A stretch of DNA of 64,000 bases, from assembly GCA_003574895.1 (NCBI GenBank), contig PJFB01000009.1:62001-126000 (forward strand). Direction: 5' to 3'. The notes beneath the pieces are model-generated. The model worked only from the letters and a program-made list of their open reading frames with translations. It was not told the origin of the DNA and did no database searches. Shown here piece by piece: positions 28,669 to 37,486 of this stretch. Each line of letters begins with the position of its first letter. The first letter of the stretch is position 1. This DNA is from Geobacter sp. (GTDB lineage Bacteria; Desulfobacterota; Desulfuromonadia; Geobacterales; Pseudopelobacteraceae). Made by a program: the position numbers and the translations under genes.

Positions 28669-30459
28669 ATGCCTGAACCGAAGATGTTGACCCTTGATAA
28701 TGTCGCTAAGCTGCTTCAGCACAGAGGACTGATTTCGCACGAGCAGATGAAGGACGTGCTTGGCCGTGGGAAAGCCCAGGAGACGCGGCTCTTTTCCCAT
28801 CAACAGGCAGGCGTGTCGCGCAGAGCCCACCCCGGGGGCGAGGTTGTTTCACCGGCCGAGGTGATAGCTTCTTTCAACCTGGAGATTCCCGGTACTTCAG
28901 GAAAGATCCTTAGCGAGGATGCCGTAACCGAGGCGATTGCCGCCGCCACCGGCATGACTTATCTCAAGATAGATCCACTTAAACTCAACCTGGATGTCGT
29001 TACCACCCATATTCCACGCCCCTTTGCCCTGCGCAATTTGATAGTTGCCGTTGCCGAAGACCTGAATGCCATCACGGTGGCAGTAGCCGACCCATTCAAC
29101 GATGGCATTATCGACGAACTGGCCAGCGCCCGCCGCCTGGAGATCAGGCGCGTGCTCAGCTCCAAGAGCGACATCCTCAAGATATTGAGGGAGTTCTACG
29201 GATTCCGCGCCTCTGTCATGGCTGCTGAGGCCGAGGCCACCAACGCGGTTGACTTGGGCAACCTGGAGCAGTTTTTTAAACTCAAGGGACATCAGGAAAT
29301 AGAGGGCAACGATAAGCATGTGATCGCAGCAGTCGATTTCCTGCTGCAATATGCCTTTGACCAGCATGCCAGCGACATCCACATCGAGCCCAAGCGGGAG
29401 AAGTCTCTGATCCGTTTCAGGCTTGACGGCGTCATGCACAACATCCATGTCATTCCCAAACCGCTCCACGCTCCCATTGTATCACGCATAAAGATGCTCT
29501 CCCGCATGGACCTGGCCGAGAAGCGCCGGCCACAGGATGGCAGGATCAAGACCAACACCAACGGCAAAGACGTGGAACTGCGCGTTTCCACCGTGCCGGT
29601 TGCCTTTGGGGAAAAGGTCGTCATCAGGGTTTTTGACCCCGATATCCTGCTGCAGGACCTGGACAGCATGGGATTTTACCCACGCGAACTTACACTGTAT
29701 AACTCTTTCATCCGCCGGCCTAACGGTATTATCCTGGTAACCGGTCCCACCGGCAGCGGCAAGACCACTACCCTCTATTCGACACTACGAACGCTTTCAT
29801 CACCGGAAGTCAACATCGTTACCGTCGAGGACCCTATCGAGATGGTCATGGAGGAGTTCAATCAGATCGGAGTCCAACAGGCCATTGGAGTAGGTTTCGA
29901 CAGTATCCTGCGCAACATCCTGCGGCAGGACCCCGACATCATAATGGTGGGCGAGATCCGTGACCGCGAGACGGCCGAAAATGCCGTTCAGGCCGCTCTG
30001 ACCGGACACCTTGTGCTGTCAACCCTCCATACCAACGACTCGGCGTCGGCCATTGTCCGCATGTTGGATCTTGGTGTGCCGTCATTTCTTATCTCGGCCA
30101 CTGTGATCGGCATAATTGCCCAAAGGCTGGTGCGCAAGATATGCCCGCATTGCAAGAAATCCCGTGAGCTGACGCGGGATGAGCGCAACTATCTCCAACT
30201 CCCGAAAAAGATTTACGAGGTATGGGAGGGGGAGGGTTGCAAGGAGTGTCGTAATACCGGTTATAAGGGGCGCACCGGCTTGTTTGAAGTGCTGGATATG
30301 AGTGAAAGAATCAAGGCCATGGTGACTGGTTCAGTTGAGCTGGCCGAACTGGTGGCAGCATCCCGGGAAGAGGGGCTGATCAGTTTGCGCGAGGTGGCAA
30401 TACACAAGATGCTCGAAGGAATAACGACATATGAAGAAGTTGTCTCCATGACTGGATGA
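28669..30459 (+). CDS. GspE/PilB-type secretion or pilus ATPase
   Basis: This protein of 596 residues has an N-terminal MshEN/T2SSE_N-like domain (about residues 75-190), then the hexameric ATPase with [12 protein letters not shown] (Walker A), VEDPIEMVMEEFNQIGVQ (Asp box), RQDPDIIMVGEIRDRETAE (Walker B) and GHLVLSTLHTNDS (His box). Two CxxC pairs (CPHCKK, CKECRNTGYKGRTG) form the zinc site typical of GspE and PilB. A TTG at 28657 is an alternative start. No other type II secretion or pilus genes lie nearby, so it is an isolated paralogue. Confidence 0.88.
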   Translation: MPEPKMLTLDNVAKLLQHRGLISHEQMKDVLGRGKAQETRLFSHQQAGVSRRAHPGGEVVSPAEVIASFNLEIPGTSGKILSEDAVTEAIAAATGMTYLKIDPLKLNLDVVTTHIPRPFALRNLIVAVAEDLNAITVAVADPFNDGIIDELASARRLEIRRVLSSKSDILKILREFYGFRASVMAAEAEATNAVDLGNLEQFFKLKGHQEIEGNDKHVIAAVDFLLQYAFDQHASDIHIEPKREKSLIRFRLDGVMHNIHVIPKPLHAPIVSRIKMLSRMDLAEKRRPQDGRIKTNTNGKDVELRVSTVPVAFGEKVVIRVFDPDILLQDLDSMGFYPRELTLYNSFIRRPNGIILVTGPTGSGKTTTLYSTLRTLSSPEVNIVTVEDPIEMVMEEFNQIGVQQAIGVGFDSILRNILRQDPDIIMVGEIRDRETAENAVQAALTGHLVLSTLHTNDSASAIVRMLDLGVPSFLISATVIGIIAQRLVRKICPHCKKSRELTRDERNYLQLPKKIYEVWEGEGCKECRNTGYKGRTGLFEVLDMSERIKAMVTGSVELAELVAASREEGLISLREVAIHKMLEGITTYEEVVSMTG

Positions 30460-30474
30460 CGATGACTTGTTCTG

Positions 30475-30512
30475 AAAAAAGCCGGCCGGGAAATCCCGAC
30501 CGGCTTTTTTTT
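30475..30512. terminator. Bidirectional rho-independent terminator
   Basis: A 10-bp GC-rich stem (GCCGGCCGGG against CCCGACCGGC) with a 4-nt loop is flanked by six A on the left and eight T on the right. It lies between the convergent PilB-like and cohesin-like genes and can serve both. Confidence 0.93.
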
Positions 30513-30546
30513 GTGCAACCCACATTCTAAGTTGGTTTAATGTGGC

Positions 30547-31770
30547 TTATTTCGTCTTTTTCTTTTTGTCAACATGCTCGGTTATCTCAATCTGTGCCAC
30601 ATAATTGGCTGTGTAGATAAACTCATCGATGTAATCGAATTTGCCATCTTTGTTCAGGTCAGCCGGTTTTTGTAGAAATGCCGCAAAACCGGCTTCATTG
30701 GTGGCTACATCCTTAATGGGGGGGGCTACCGTGAACGGAAACTCCGTTACCTCGCTGCCGTCCAGTATGGTGAGGCCAGCTTTAAGGGTATTGGCATGTG
30801 GCAGGGCCTCTATAAGCCAACTACCTTGAGCTTCTCCCCTTTTCAAGGAAACCAGGTTTGCCCCGTTCAAGGCAAAGTTTGGCGACTTATCGTCTGATGA
30901 TGACAGGGCAACATGAACCTTGATTTTCATGATTCCGTCACTGAGAGCGACAAGCGGCTCCTGGTGAATGGAGGGAGCCACATCCTTTTTGAAGAGTGAC
31001 ATGAGGATGGCCGGACTCTTTTCACCGGTGTAGGAGCGGAATCGATCAAGCACACTGGTGTACGTGGTAAATTTTGCCTCTTCCTGTTTAACTGGTACTT
31101 TGGGGCTATGAATCACGGGTTGCTCTTCCGGGGGTGGCTCTGTTTCCGTTGCAGCCGCGTTGTCGGCAGATGGTGGAGCCGGTTCCGTAGGAGCGGGTTC
31201 GGCCTGTTTTGGGTGCTGGGGTTCGTCTCCAGAGGGCATACTGACAGTGCCGAGGGAGGTCGATAGGTTTGTGCTTGGTGTTGTCTCGGTTGTTGCCGTA
31301 GATGATGTCTGCGAGGTGGAAGCGGTTTCCGGTTGGCTGAACGGGATACCCGGAGTGCTGCTGCTCTCATTCACGGCCACGGCAGCGCCTATGCCGTCGA
31401 TCAGATTTTCAGATGCAATGCTTAAACTGCCTGAACCCTTGGCAAAGGTAATCGTGGCAAGGGGGCCGCTGCCGGATAAGCCATTACCGTTGATGATGCC
31501 GATCTTGATGGTATTAGTAGTAAAGTTGGGATTGGCGGCAAACAATGCCCCGGAGGAAAAGTTGCCTGGGCTTACCGTGGGAGAAGACAGGGCCGAGCTG
31601 TCATAGTTGATGAGCAGATCGATGCCCGAAACGCCGTCCATGTTATTGCCCATAACGGTGAATTCTTTTCCGCTCGCGGGGGTGATGGTCACCGATGCGC
31701 CCAATGCAATAGTGGCACTTAACAGCAAAAACACCAAGACTGCAATAAATTGCCCATAATAATTTTTCAT
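30547..31770 (-). CDS. Secreted cohesin-like protein with EF-hand/dockerin-like end
   Basis: This 407-residue protein starts with a signal peptide (FIAVLVFLLLSATIALGA). Next comes a cohesin-like beta domain of about 120 residues (MDGVSGIDLLINYDSSALSS, IKIGIINGNGLSGSGPLATI), then a Ser/Thr/Pro/Glu-rich linker to about residue 240, a conserved region, and DLNKDGKFDYIDEFIYTANY near the C terminus, one EF-hand-type repeat as in half a dockerin. The start at 31770 follows GAGGCGG. Such proteins in non-cellulolytic bacteria may assemble envelope complexes. It faces the PilB-like operon, but a link is unproven. Confidence 0.7.
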   Translation of the reverse strand: MKNYYGQFIAVLVFLLLSATIALGASVTITPASGKEFTVMGNNMDGVSGIDLLINYDSSALSSPTVSPGNFSSGALFAANPNFTTNTIKIGIINGNGLSGSGPLATITFAKGSGSLSIASENLIDGIGAAVAVNESSSTPGIPFSQPETASTSQTSSTATTETTPSTNLSTSLGTVSMPSGDEPQHPKQAEPAPTEPAPPSADNAAATETEPPPEEQPVIHSPKVPVKQEEAKFTTYTSVLDRFRSYTGEKSPAILMSLFKKDVAPSIHQEPLVALSDGIMKIKVHVALSSSDDKSPNFALNGANLVSLKRGEAQGSWLIEALPHANTLKAGLTILDGSEVTEFPFTVAPPIKDVATNEAGFAAFLQKPADLNKDGKFDYIDEFIYTANYVAQIEITEHVDKKKKTK

Positions 31771-31914
31771 GGCCGCCTCTTTCAAGGAATTGCTTTATCA
31801 TTTATGTAGTTATTACTTAACAAAAAAGCATAGTTCCTGACTACCTGTTCAGCATATATTAAAAAGCATCAAAGGCCAAGAGGCGAAATTTATCGGAAGA
31901 GTGAAGCGTCGGCT

Positions 31915-33150
31915 TCATGGTTGGTTATGTCCTCTTATATAATGTCGCCAAAACCATAATACCGGTCGCAACGGATAATAGAGCCAGAAAAGAGCGGCAG
32001 GCAATGGGAGTGTCTGGCAATCTATTAGCGGAACCAGGACAGTCTTAAGGATTACCCCATAGGGCAACGAAGGGCGTAATTTTTTCAGCTTCCAGGCGAT
32101 TTTGAGACTTCTGGCACTTTTTCCTGCACAAATAAGCTCCTTGGCGCTCATAAGCATGATTGTAAGGGCTTTCTCACTCAAAGATGACGCCTGTTTTTCC
32201 TCGCGGATCAATTTGCACAATTCTTCTGGAAGTTGGATATTGAAAAGCCAGTGCACCAGTAATACACCATGAGCCAGTGTTCGCAGCAGATCAAGTTGGC
32301 GCGCCAAGAATAGCAGACGTTCCCAGTCGGTTATTCGTTCAGATGTGAGTAATTGGGCTATATCTCCCAGCCACTTCAGGTTACTCCATTCGTGGCGCGC
32401 CCCATGGTCGCACAGGACCAGCAGCAAAGCTTCGTTGTCCAGTGAATTGATTGAAACCCCTTGCCACTTTGCTTGGGTCATGTGGTCCCAGATGACAGCC
32501 ACTTGCTCAGGAAGCCAAGGTCCCAAGCTCCAATGCAACTCTACATGAAGGCCGCTTTTGCAATGCGCGAATTCCATGTGATGGATGTGGTTTCTCGTAT
32601 GCGCTTTTTGAACCGCTGTCATAGCACAGTTGTTGAACTCGCAATAGTACCCAGCTGTTTCCAGCACCTGTTCCGCCAAGTCAACCTGTTCCGGTTTTAC
32701 CAGAATATCCAGATCAACCGAGGAACGCATACCTGGATCACCATGAATCTGCTGGGAGAGGAAGACTCCTTTTAAGGGGATAACTTCCACGTCCCTATCT
32801 GAAAAAAGTCTTATCAGGCGGATAAGCTCAGCAGTTTGAAACAAAGACTGTCTACGTACAATACTGTTGAGTTTGCGAATGGTTTCGAGAGCTGGTAGAG
32901 GAATCCCGTTGCCGGCATGGCAGCTCAGAGAGGCGTGTGCGAGAGCGTGTACCTCATGGCGCTTGATGAGGGCAATGAACAGATCCCAGTTTATGTGGCT
33001 GCTACATAATTCAATGATCTTGCCCGCCTGTGCCTGTGCCAGCGACTCAGGCGCAACCCAGGAACAGGCCGCAACCAGCCGGAATTCGGGCGTAAGCTGG
33101 AAACGTCCAGGAAGACTTGGCAGAGTTGTCCCCATTTGCATGTCAGCCAT
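31915..33150 (-). CDS. Nucleotidyltransferase-family protein (PF14907 type) of the lasso cluster
   Basis: This 411-residue protein resembles the PF14907 nucleotidyltransferase family. The catalytic-type motif is GMRSSVDLDILVKPEQ, with the DxD pair after a serine pair, preceded by VIPLKGVFLSQQI; conserved aromatic/His segments such as HVELHWSL and LCDHGARHEWSNLKW follow. Such genes are common next to PqqD-like and lasso genes, but their reaction is unknown; transfer of a nucleotide or sugar group to the peptide or a carrier is a guess. It overlaps the ABC transporter stop by 8 bp and ends the operon. Confidence 0.8.
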   Translation of the reverse strand: MADMQMGTTLPSLPGRFQLTPEFRLVAACSWVAPESLAQAQAGKIIELCSSHINWDLFIALIKRHEVHALAHASLSCHAGNGIPLPALETIRKLNSIVRRQSLFQTAELIRLIRLFSDRDVEVIPLKGVFLSQQIHGDPGMRSSVDLDILVKPEQVDLAEQVLETAGYYCEFNNCAMTAVQKAHTRNHIHHMEFAHCKSGLHVELHWSLGPWLPEQVAVIWDHMTQAKWQGVSINSLDNEALLLVLCDHGARHEWSNLKWLGDIAQLLTSERITDWERLLFLARQLDLLRTLAHGVLLVHWLFNIQLPEELCKLIREEKQASSLSEKALTIMLMSAKELICAGKSARSLKIAWKLKKLRPSLPYGVILKTVLVPLIDCQTLPLPAALFWLYYPLRPVLWFWRHYIRGHNQP

Positions 33151-34960
33151 TTGTTATCTCCCGCATCTGTGTCTGCCATGACTCCGCATAATGGCCGCCG
33201 GCCGCGACCAGTTGCTCGTGGGTGCCGGATTCAGTGATGCGGCCGTCAACCATGACATGGATCATATCGGCGTGCATGGCGGTGGTGAAACGGTGAGTGA
33301 TCATGAGACCCGTGCGACCGGCGGTCAGCTCCCTGAATCGGCCCAGCCAGTCGCTCTCGGCCCAGGAATCCATGGCGCTGGTCGGTTCGTCCAGGGCGAT
33401 GATGGCGGCGTCGCGGAGAAAGGCCCGTGCCAGTGCCACCCGCTGCCACTCGCCCACGCTCAGTTCCGCGCCGCCGAACCATTTGCCCAGAACCGATTCA
33501 TAGCCGTGGGGCAGTCGTTCGATGGGGGCCGCTGCCCCCGCTGCTGCGGCGGCAGCCCGAATGCGGACGTCGTCGTGCGGTACAGCCAGATCACCCATGG
33601 CAATATTTTCCGCGGCAGTGGTGTGATAGCGGACCGGTTCCTGGAACAGTACCGTGATCTGGCGCCGCAGTTCGGAGATATCCAGTTCCCGAAGGTCCAC
33701 GCTGTCCAGTAGTATGGCACCTTCCTGCGGATCGTAAAATCGACAGAGCAGTTTGATGAGCGTGCTTTTCCCCGCCCCGTTGTGCCCCACAATGGCAGTC
33801 GCCTTGCCGCTGGGCAGCGTTAGCGAAAAGTTGGCCAGAGCAGCATTTTCGCTGCCGGGGTAGCAGAAGGAGACACCTTCGAACCGGATGCCTTCCTTAA
33901 GCGGAACTGTTATTGGTTGGGGAGTCGTGCTCGTGTGGAGTTGCGGCTCGATGGCCAGGAACTGGAAGAGGTTGTCCAGAAAGAGTGTGCTGCGGTAGAT
34001 ACGGCCAGCGCCATCCATTAGTGACCGGAGTAATTTTTGTCCCTGTTGAAAGGCTTGGTAGCAGAGCACGAGATCGCCGAGGCGTGCCAGACCATTTGCA
34101 GCACGCATGAGCATCCAGGCCATCCCGGCCAGTCCCCCTAGCCAGGCTATGCTGCCTGCAACCAATTCCGCCTTCATTTCATTCCTGGCAAGTGCCAGGC
34201 GGCCGCTGCGAAGCTGCTCCCGCAGCCTCTGAAACAATCCTTGATGGTAGCTGCCCAGGTCAAAAAGTCGCATCTCGGCGGCGCTGCTCCGCTCGGTCAA
34301 AAGCCAGTCGTAGTAGCGGGCACGACGCTCGTTGGCGGTATTGGCTATGCGCCAATGGTGCTGGCGCAGGACATAGCGGCCAACGGTCCAGAGTCCCGGC
34401 AGGGCGCTGCCGATCAATAGCAGTGGCAGCCATGGAGCGTAACTGGCCAGCATGACTGCCAGCACAATAAGGGTCAGGCCATTCTGGATGACGGTGCCAA
34501 GGCTTTCCAGCAGGGCAATAGGCTGGGAAATGGCATCCACTCGCGCCCGGTGCAGCAGGTCATAGGATTCGGGATTCTCGTAAAAGGCAATGTCGAGCGC
34601 AAGGGACTGGCTATGAATGAGGGTATGGATGCTGTCCTGCACCAGTTCGGCCTGGGCAGCGCGCACCCAGGTTATTGCGCTGTTCAGCAGTTGGCTGGCA
34701 AACCAGAGCAAGCCGATAAGCACAACAGGTGGCCAGGCCTGGGCAAAGGCAGCTGTTCCACCATTACTTCCGATTGCGATTGCCAGCAGATCAACCGTCT
34801 GCCGGGTCAGGTAAATCTGGGCAGCCGGAATAAGACCCTGGGCCAGGAGAAGGGTGCCCCAGGCAATTGTCCAACTCCGCGCCGACTGCCACACCAAACC
34901 GAGACCCCGGCCAATGAGGGGGAGGCATCTGAATAATTCCTGTTGGGCACGTGCGATCAT
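33143..34960 (-). CDS. Lasso peptide ABC exporter (D protein)
   Basis: This protein of about 605 residues has a six-helix membrane domain in the first 340 residues and a C-terminal ATPase with GHNGAGKSTLIKLL, the signature LSVGEWQRVALARAF and Walker B IIALDEPTSAMD. It lacks a C39 peptidase domain, as lasso exporters do, because B2 performs leader cleavage. The start is put at ATG 34960 though no good ribosome binding site is seen; the frame is open upstream through B2. Probable role: export of, and immunity to, the mature peptide. Confidence 0.88.
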   Translation of the reverse strand: MIARAQQELFRCLPLIGRGLGLVWQSARSWTIAWGTLLLAQGLIPAAQIYLTRQTVDLLAIAIGSNGGTAAFAQAWPPVVLIGLLWFASQLLNSAITWVRAAQAELVQDSIHTLIHSQSLALDIAFYENPESYDLLHRARVDAISQPIALLESLGTVIQNGLTLIVLAVMLASYAPWLPLLLIGSALPGLWTVGRYVLRQHHWRIANTANERRARYYDWLLTERSSAAEMRLFDLGSYHQGLFQRLREQLRSGRLALARNEMKAELVAGSIAWLGGLAGMAWMLMRAANGLARLGDLVLCYQAFQQGQKLLRSLMDGAGRIYRSTLFLDNLFQFLAIEPQLHTSTTPQPITVPLKEGIRFEGVSFCYPGSENAALANFSLTLPSGKATAIVGHNGAGKSTLIKLLCRFYDPQEGAILLDSVDLRELDISELRRQITVLFQEPVRYHTTAAENIAMGDLAVPHDDVRIRAAAAAAGAAAPIERLPHGYESVLGKWFGGAELSVGEWQRVALARAFLRDAAIIALDEPTSAMDSWAESDWLGRFRELTAGRTGLMITHRFTTAMHADMIHVMVDGRITESGTHEQLVAAGGHYAESWQTQMREITNG

Positions 34961-34995
34961 GGGTATAGAAATGTCCGGGGCATGATGTTCATTTG

Positions 34996-35454
34996 CTAAC
35001 TTAGCCAGAAAAAAGATGAAATGACAGAGTACTTGTTTTGCACGTAGTCGCCTGTCAGTGTGGTGTCTCCGCTGGAGAGCCAGGCGTGTGCGGTCATGGT
35101 TTCCGGAACAGTGGCATCCTTGGCAACTCCCAGAAAGATGGTGCCCGGTATCCTTCTGCGGCGCAACATGGCCATTCCCGCCAGCGCCTGTCCCAGGCAG
35201 ACACTCTCCCATGGGGTGCGGGCCGCGGCGGCCTTGATTGCCCAACCGACGATTGTTGCCAGATTATCAGGATTACCAGCGCATGTTGCAGTCGGCTGCC
35301 CCGTACTCAGCCCGAATATACTGACGATGTGTCGGAATGGAACCAATATGATTGCCGCTCGCATCAGCCCAAGCCAGAAAAAAGCCTCCAGAAGCATCCG
35401 GCGCTCAAGCCAGGAGCGAGAGAGGAATTTATTCAGATCATTACTCAGCGACAT
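34996..35454 (-). CDS. Lasso peptide leader peptidase (B2, transglutaminase-like)
   Basis: This 152-residue protein has the B2 fold: an N-terminal helical part and a core with PWESVCLGQALAGMAMLRRR containing catalytic C86, IPGTIFLGVAK, and TAHAWLSSGD with catalytic H123. It removes the leader peptide before ring closure, in partnership with B1. ATG 35454 overlaps the B1 stop by 14 bp; a TTG at 35475 would extend it by seven residues. The family is annotated as lasso peptide biosynthesis B2. Confidence 0.92.
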   Translation of the reverse strand: MSLSNDLNKFLSRSWLERRMLLEAFFWLGLMRAAIILVPFRHIVSIFGLSTGQPTATCAGNPDNLATIVGWAIKAAAARTPWESVCLGQALAGMAMLRRRRIPGTIFLGVAKDATVPETMTAHAWLSSGDTTLTGDYVQNKYSVISSFFWLS

Positions 35455-35722
35455 GCACCAGGCCGTCAGTTTCAAGCTGCGTTAAAAACTGAAGTACATC
35501 TGTGGTAATCTGCTGCTCCGTACCCTCGAACTCCTGCCCCAGTTGTCTGCACAAATTTGCCACGGAGACCGGGTATTCCAACAATTCCCATATCCTTCGG
35601 CCAATATTGTCGAGGGAAACATAGTTGTTACGCGCCATGTTAAGCAGCACAATCTCCTGGTCCACCGGGGCGGTCATGATCCCGGCGGTGCGTACCACCG
35701 TGTTGTTCGGTTCAATTGCCAT
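35441..35722 (-). CDS. Lasso peptide recognition element (B1, PqqD-like RRE)
   Basis: This 93-residue stand-alone PqqD-like domain binds the leader peptide and delivers it to B2 and C. The typical segments are EIVLLNMARNNYVSLDNIG, IWELLEYPVSVANLCRQL and the C-terminal ITTDVLQFLTQLETDGLV helix. The ATG at 35722 has an AAAGGAG; the frame extends to 35746 without need. It is split from B2, the arrangement of most non-enterobacterial lasso clusters. Confidence 0.92.
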   Translation of the reverse strand: MAIEPNNTVVRTAGIMTAPVDQEIVLLNMARNNYVSLDNIGRRIWELLEYPVSVANLCRQLGQEFEGTEQQITTDVLQFLTQLETDGLVHVAE

Positions 35723-35742
35723 GGTGCTAAGCTCCTTTCCGA

Positions 35743-36603
35743 TCAAATCGGATTATTGTTTTCATCGAGATAGCCGAAGCGTCGCATGGTTTCGCCATGG
35801 GCATCAATTAGCCTGTTCACCAGGTGATCAGACAGTTCTTCTCGCCAACCTCCTGTCTGCCCTTTACGGAAAAAACCTCCTGAAGCCTTTGCCGACCGTT
35901 CGCGAAACCCATTGGCTTGTTCCTGGCGCCGTAATTCCTTGAAGTCTGAAAACTCCACCGCCTTGCGTACCCGCTCCATGTTAGTGGGAAAGCCGCAGAA
36001 TTGGGCCGCGCCGGCAAAGGTAGTTACTGGGTCGCGGCGCAGGTCTTCGTAACGCACCAGGCGTACCGGCAATCCGGATTCGTCCAACCAACTGCTGACA
36101 TGATGACTCCATGTCCCAATTTTTTGGCGAAGTTGGTCTGCCATGCCGCCTAAAGAACGGGCCAGAGAATAGTCCGGGTCACAGAGGTTTTGAACCGCTT
36201 GTTCGATATTGACGCCCCAATGATTGGCACATGAAGCGGCCATATCCAAGGGGTTGCGCAGGATGTAAATTACCCCGTCAGTAACTTCGGCCGGAAACAG
36301 GCCCTCACCTCGGCTAGTCCTGCCCCAGGCGTCATGTACCTTCATGTAAATGTTGGCCTGCTCTTCCCTCGCCATGCAGCGGTAAACACCGGGTCGCAGG
36401 ATCTCGATCATCTCGTCATCCAGGGCCGATGCCTCTACGCCGACCCATTCGTCAAACCAAATACGGGCGCTGGCGATTGGTCCGCCATCCAGCCTGTTAA
36501 TATCGGCGGGTGAGTCCCCATCACGTAAATAGTTTGTCAGCAGAACACGCATCCAGGTGTTGCCTGATTTGGGATATGAAGCCAGCCAGGTTATTTTAGC
36601 CAT
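35743..36603 (-). CDS. PAPS-dependent sulfotransferase of the lasso cluster
   Basis: This 286-residue sulfotransferase has the 5'-phosphosulfate loop YPKSGNTW (residues 10-17), the putative catalytic His H90 in MKVHDAWG, the 3'-phosphate motif YILRNPLDMAAS (R116, S124) and a late FFRKGQTGGWREEL segment close to the family RKGxxGDWK motif. All residues needed for PAPS use seem present. It overlaps the kinase gene before it by 8 bp and lies 20 bp before B1, so it belongs to the operon. The expected substrate is a Ser, Thr or other group of the peptide. Confidence 0.88.
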   Translation of the reverse strand: MAKITWLASYPKSGNTWMRVLLTNYLRDGDSPADINRLDGGPIASARIWFDEWVGVEASALDDEMIEILRPGVYRCMAREEQANIYMKVHDAWGRTSRGEGLFPAEVTDGVIYILRNPLDMAASCANHWGVNIEQAVQNLCDPDYSLARSLGGMADQLRQKIGTWSHHVSSWLDESGLPVRLVRYEDLRRDPVTTFAGAAQFCGFPTNMERVRKAVEFSDFKELRRQEQANGFRERSAKASGGFFRKGQTGGWREELSDHLVNRLIDAHGETMRRFGYLDENNNPI

Positions 36604-37486
36604 GCTGCAGTATCACCTCGATGACTTCATCCAGGCTCCAGCGAGATGCAGGGCGAGAAATACGGTAAAAAGGGATACTATCAAGCATCACGGAGAAAAG
36701 TGCAAATTGATCTGGGTGTTCATTCGGTAACGTCGGTCCATATAGGCAATCCTGAAGAACAGCAAATTTATCGAAGCCGGAGAGTTTATCTATCCGAACG
36801 TCATCAACATCATCAGCTACTAGTTGGTAAAGTGCAGAGAGCGGTGCTGGTTGTGCCGCCATGATGTGAGGTACAGAAACGGCCGCTTTCATGCGCCTCC
36901 AGGCAAAACGCGGAATATTCTGAATGTCATACCCGAATATTTCTGCAGTGTCTTCACAAAGGTGCAGTTGAGGAGGACCGGGCACGACTTCAACGAGGCT
37001 AGTATCGTTCAAGCGCAGCACCGTAATATCATCTGCTAGTAGCTGGCATTCCTTATTAAGTAGTCCTGCAACCGTAGTCGTTTTGCCAGCCCCAGATACT
37101 CCAGAAACCGTAACTGCCCCGAGCGGAGTGAGGGCTGTATTGGCATGCAACACCAGTAGACCACGCTGTTGCAGCAGGACTGCCAGTACCGTTGCAAAAA
37201 AATATATCGCTAGACGAACATCATCCGCTTCTGGATTGCGCTCTAAGGTTATTTGCGCTCCATCTTCTACAAGGAATCGCCCTGCTTTGCGGCCCCCGCG
37301 TAGAAGAAATTTATTTGGCTCGATCTGCCAGTATTTATCTTCAGCTATCGGCGAAACAAGCCATTTGGGTACTTTCCCTTCCGTAACTGTTACGTCTGGT
37401 TTTGCCCCATCTGGGGCATTTGGAACAAGAGGGCAAACAAAAGGGAGTTGTAAAACGAGACCGTACGCCAAATAGTAATAGCTCAT
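36596..37486 (-). CDS. HPr-kinase-like protein 1 of the lasso cluster
   Basis: This 296-residue protein resembles the C-terminal kinase domain of HPr kinase/phosphorylase, with the pre-loop His H114 in LVLHANTAL, P-loop GVSGAGKTTT (129-138) and the Asp pair D152-D153 in LLADDITVL. The N terminus differs from HPrK and may bind the peptide or leader. Homologues in the paeninodin (PadeK) and ThcoK systems phosphorylate the C-terminal serine of lasso precursors. It overlaps kinase 2 by an ATGA junction. Confidence 0.85.
   Translation of the reverse strand: MSYYYLAYGLVLQLPFVCPLVPNAPDGAKPDVTVTEGKVPKWLVSPIAEDKYWQIEPNKFLLRGGRKAGRFLVEDGAQITLERNPEADDVRLAIYFFATVLAVLLQQRGLLVLHANTALTPLGAVTVSGVSGAGKTTTVAGLLNKECQLLADDITVLRLNDTSLVEVVPGPPQLHLCEDTAEIFGYDIQNIPRFAWRRMKAAVSVPHIMAAQPAPLSALYQLVADDVDDVRIDKLSGFDKFAVLQDCLYGPTLPNEHPDQFALFSVMLDSIPFYRISRPASRWSLDEVIEVILQHG

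Noticed and set aside
31896-31914. Terminator just after the nucleotidyltransferase gene
   Set aside because: A 6-bp stem overlaps this area but without a T run; too weak to call.
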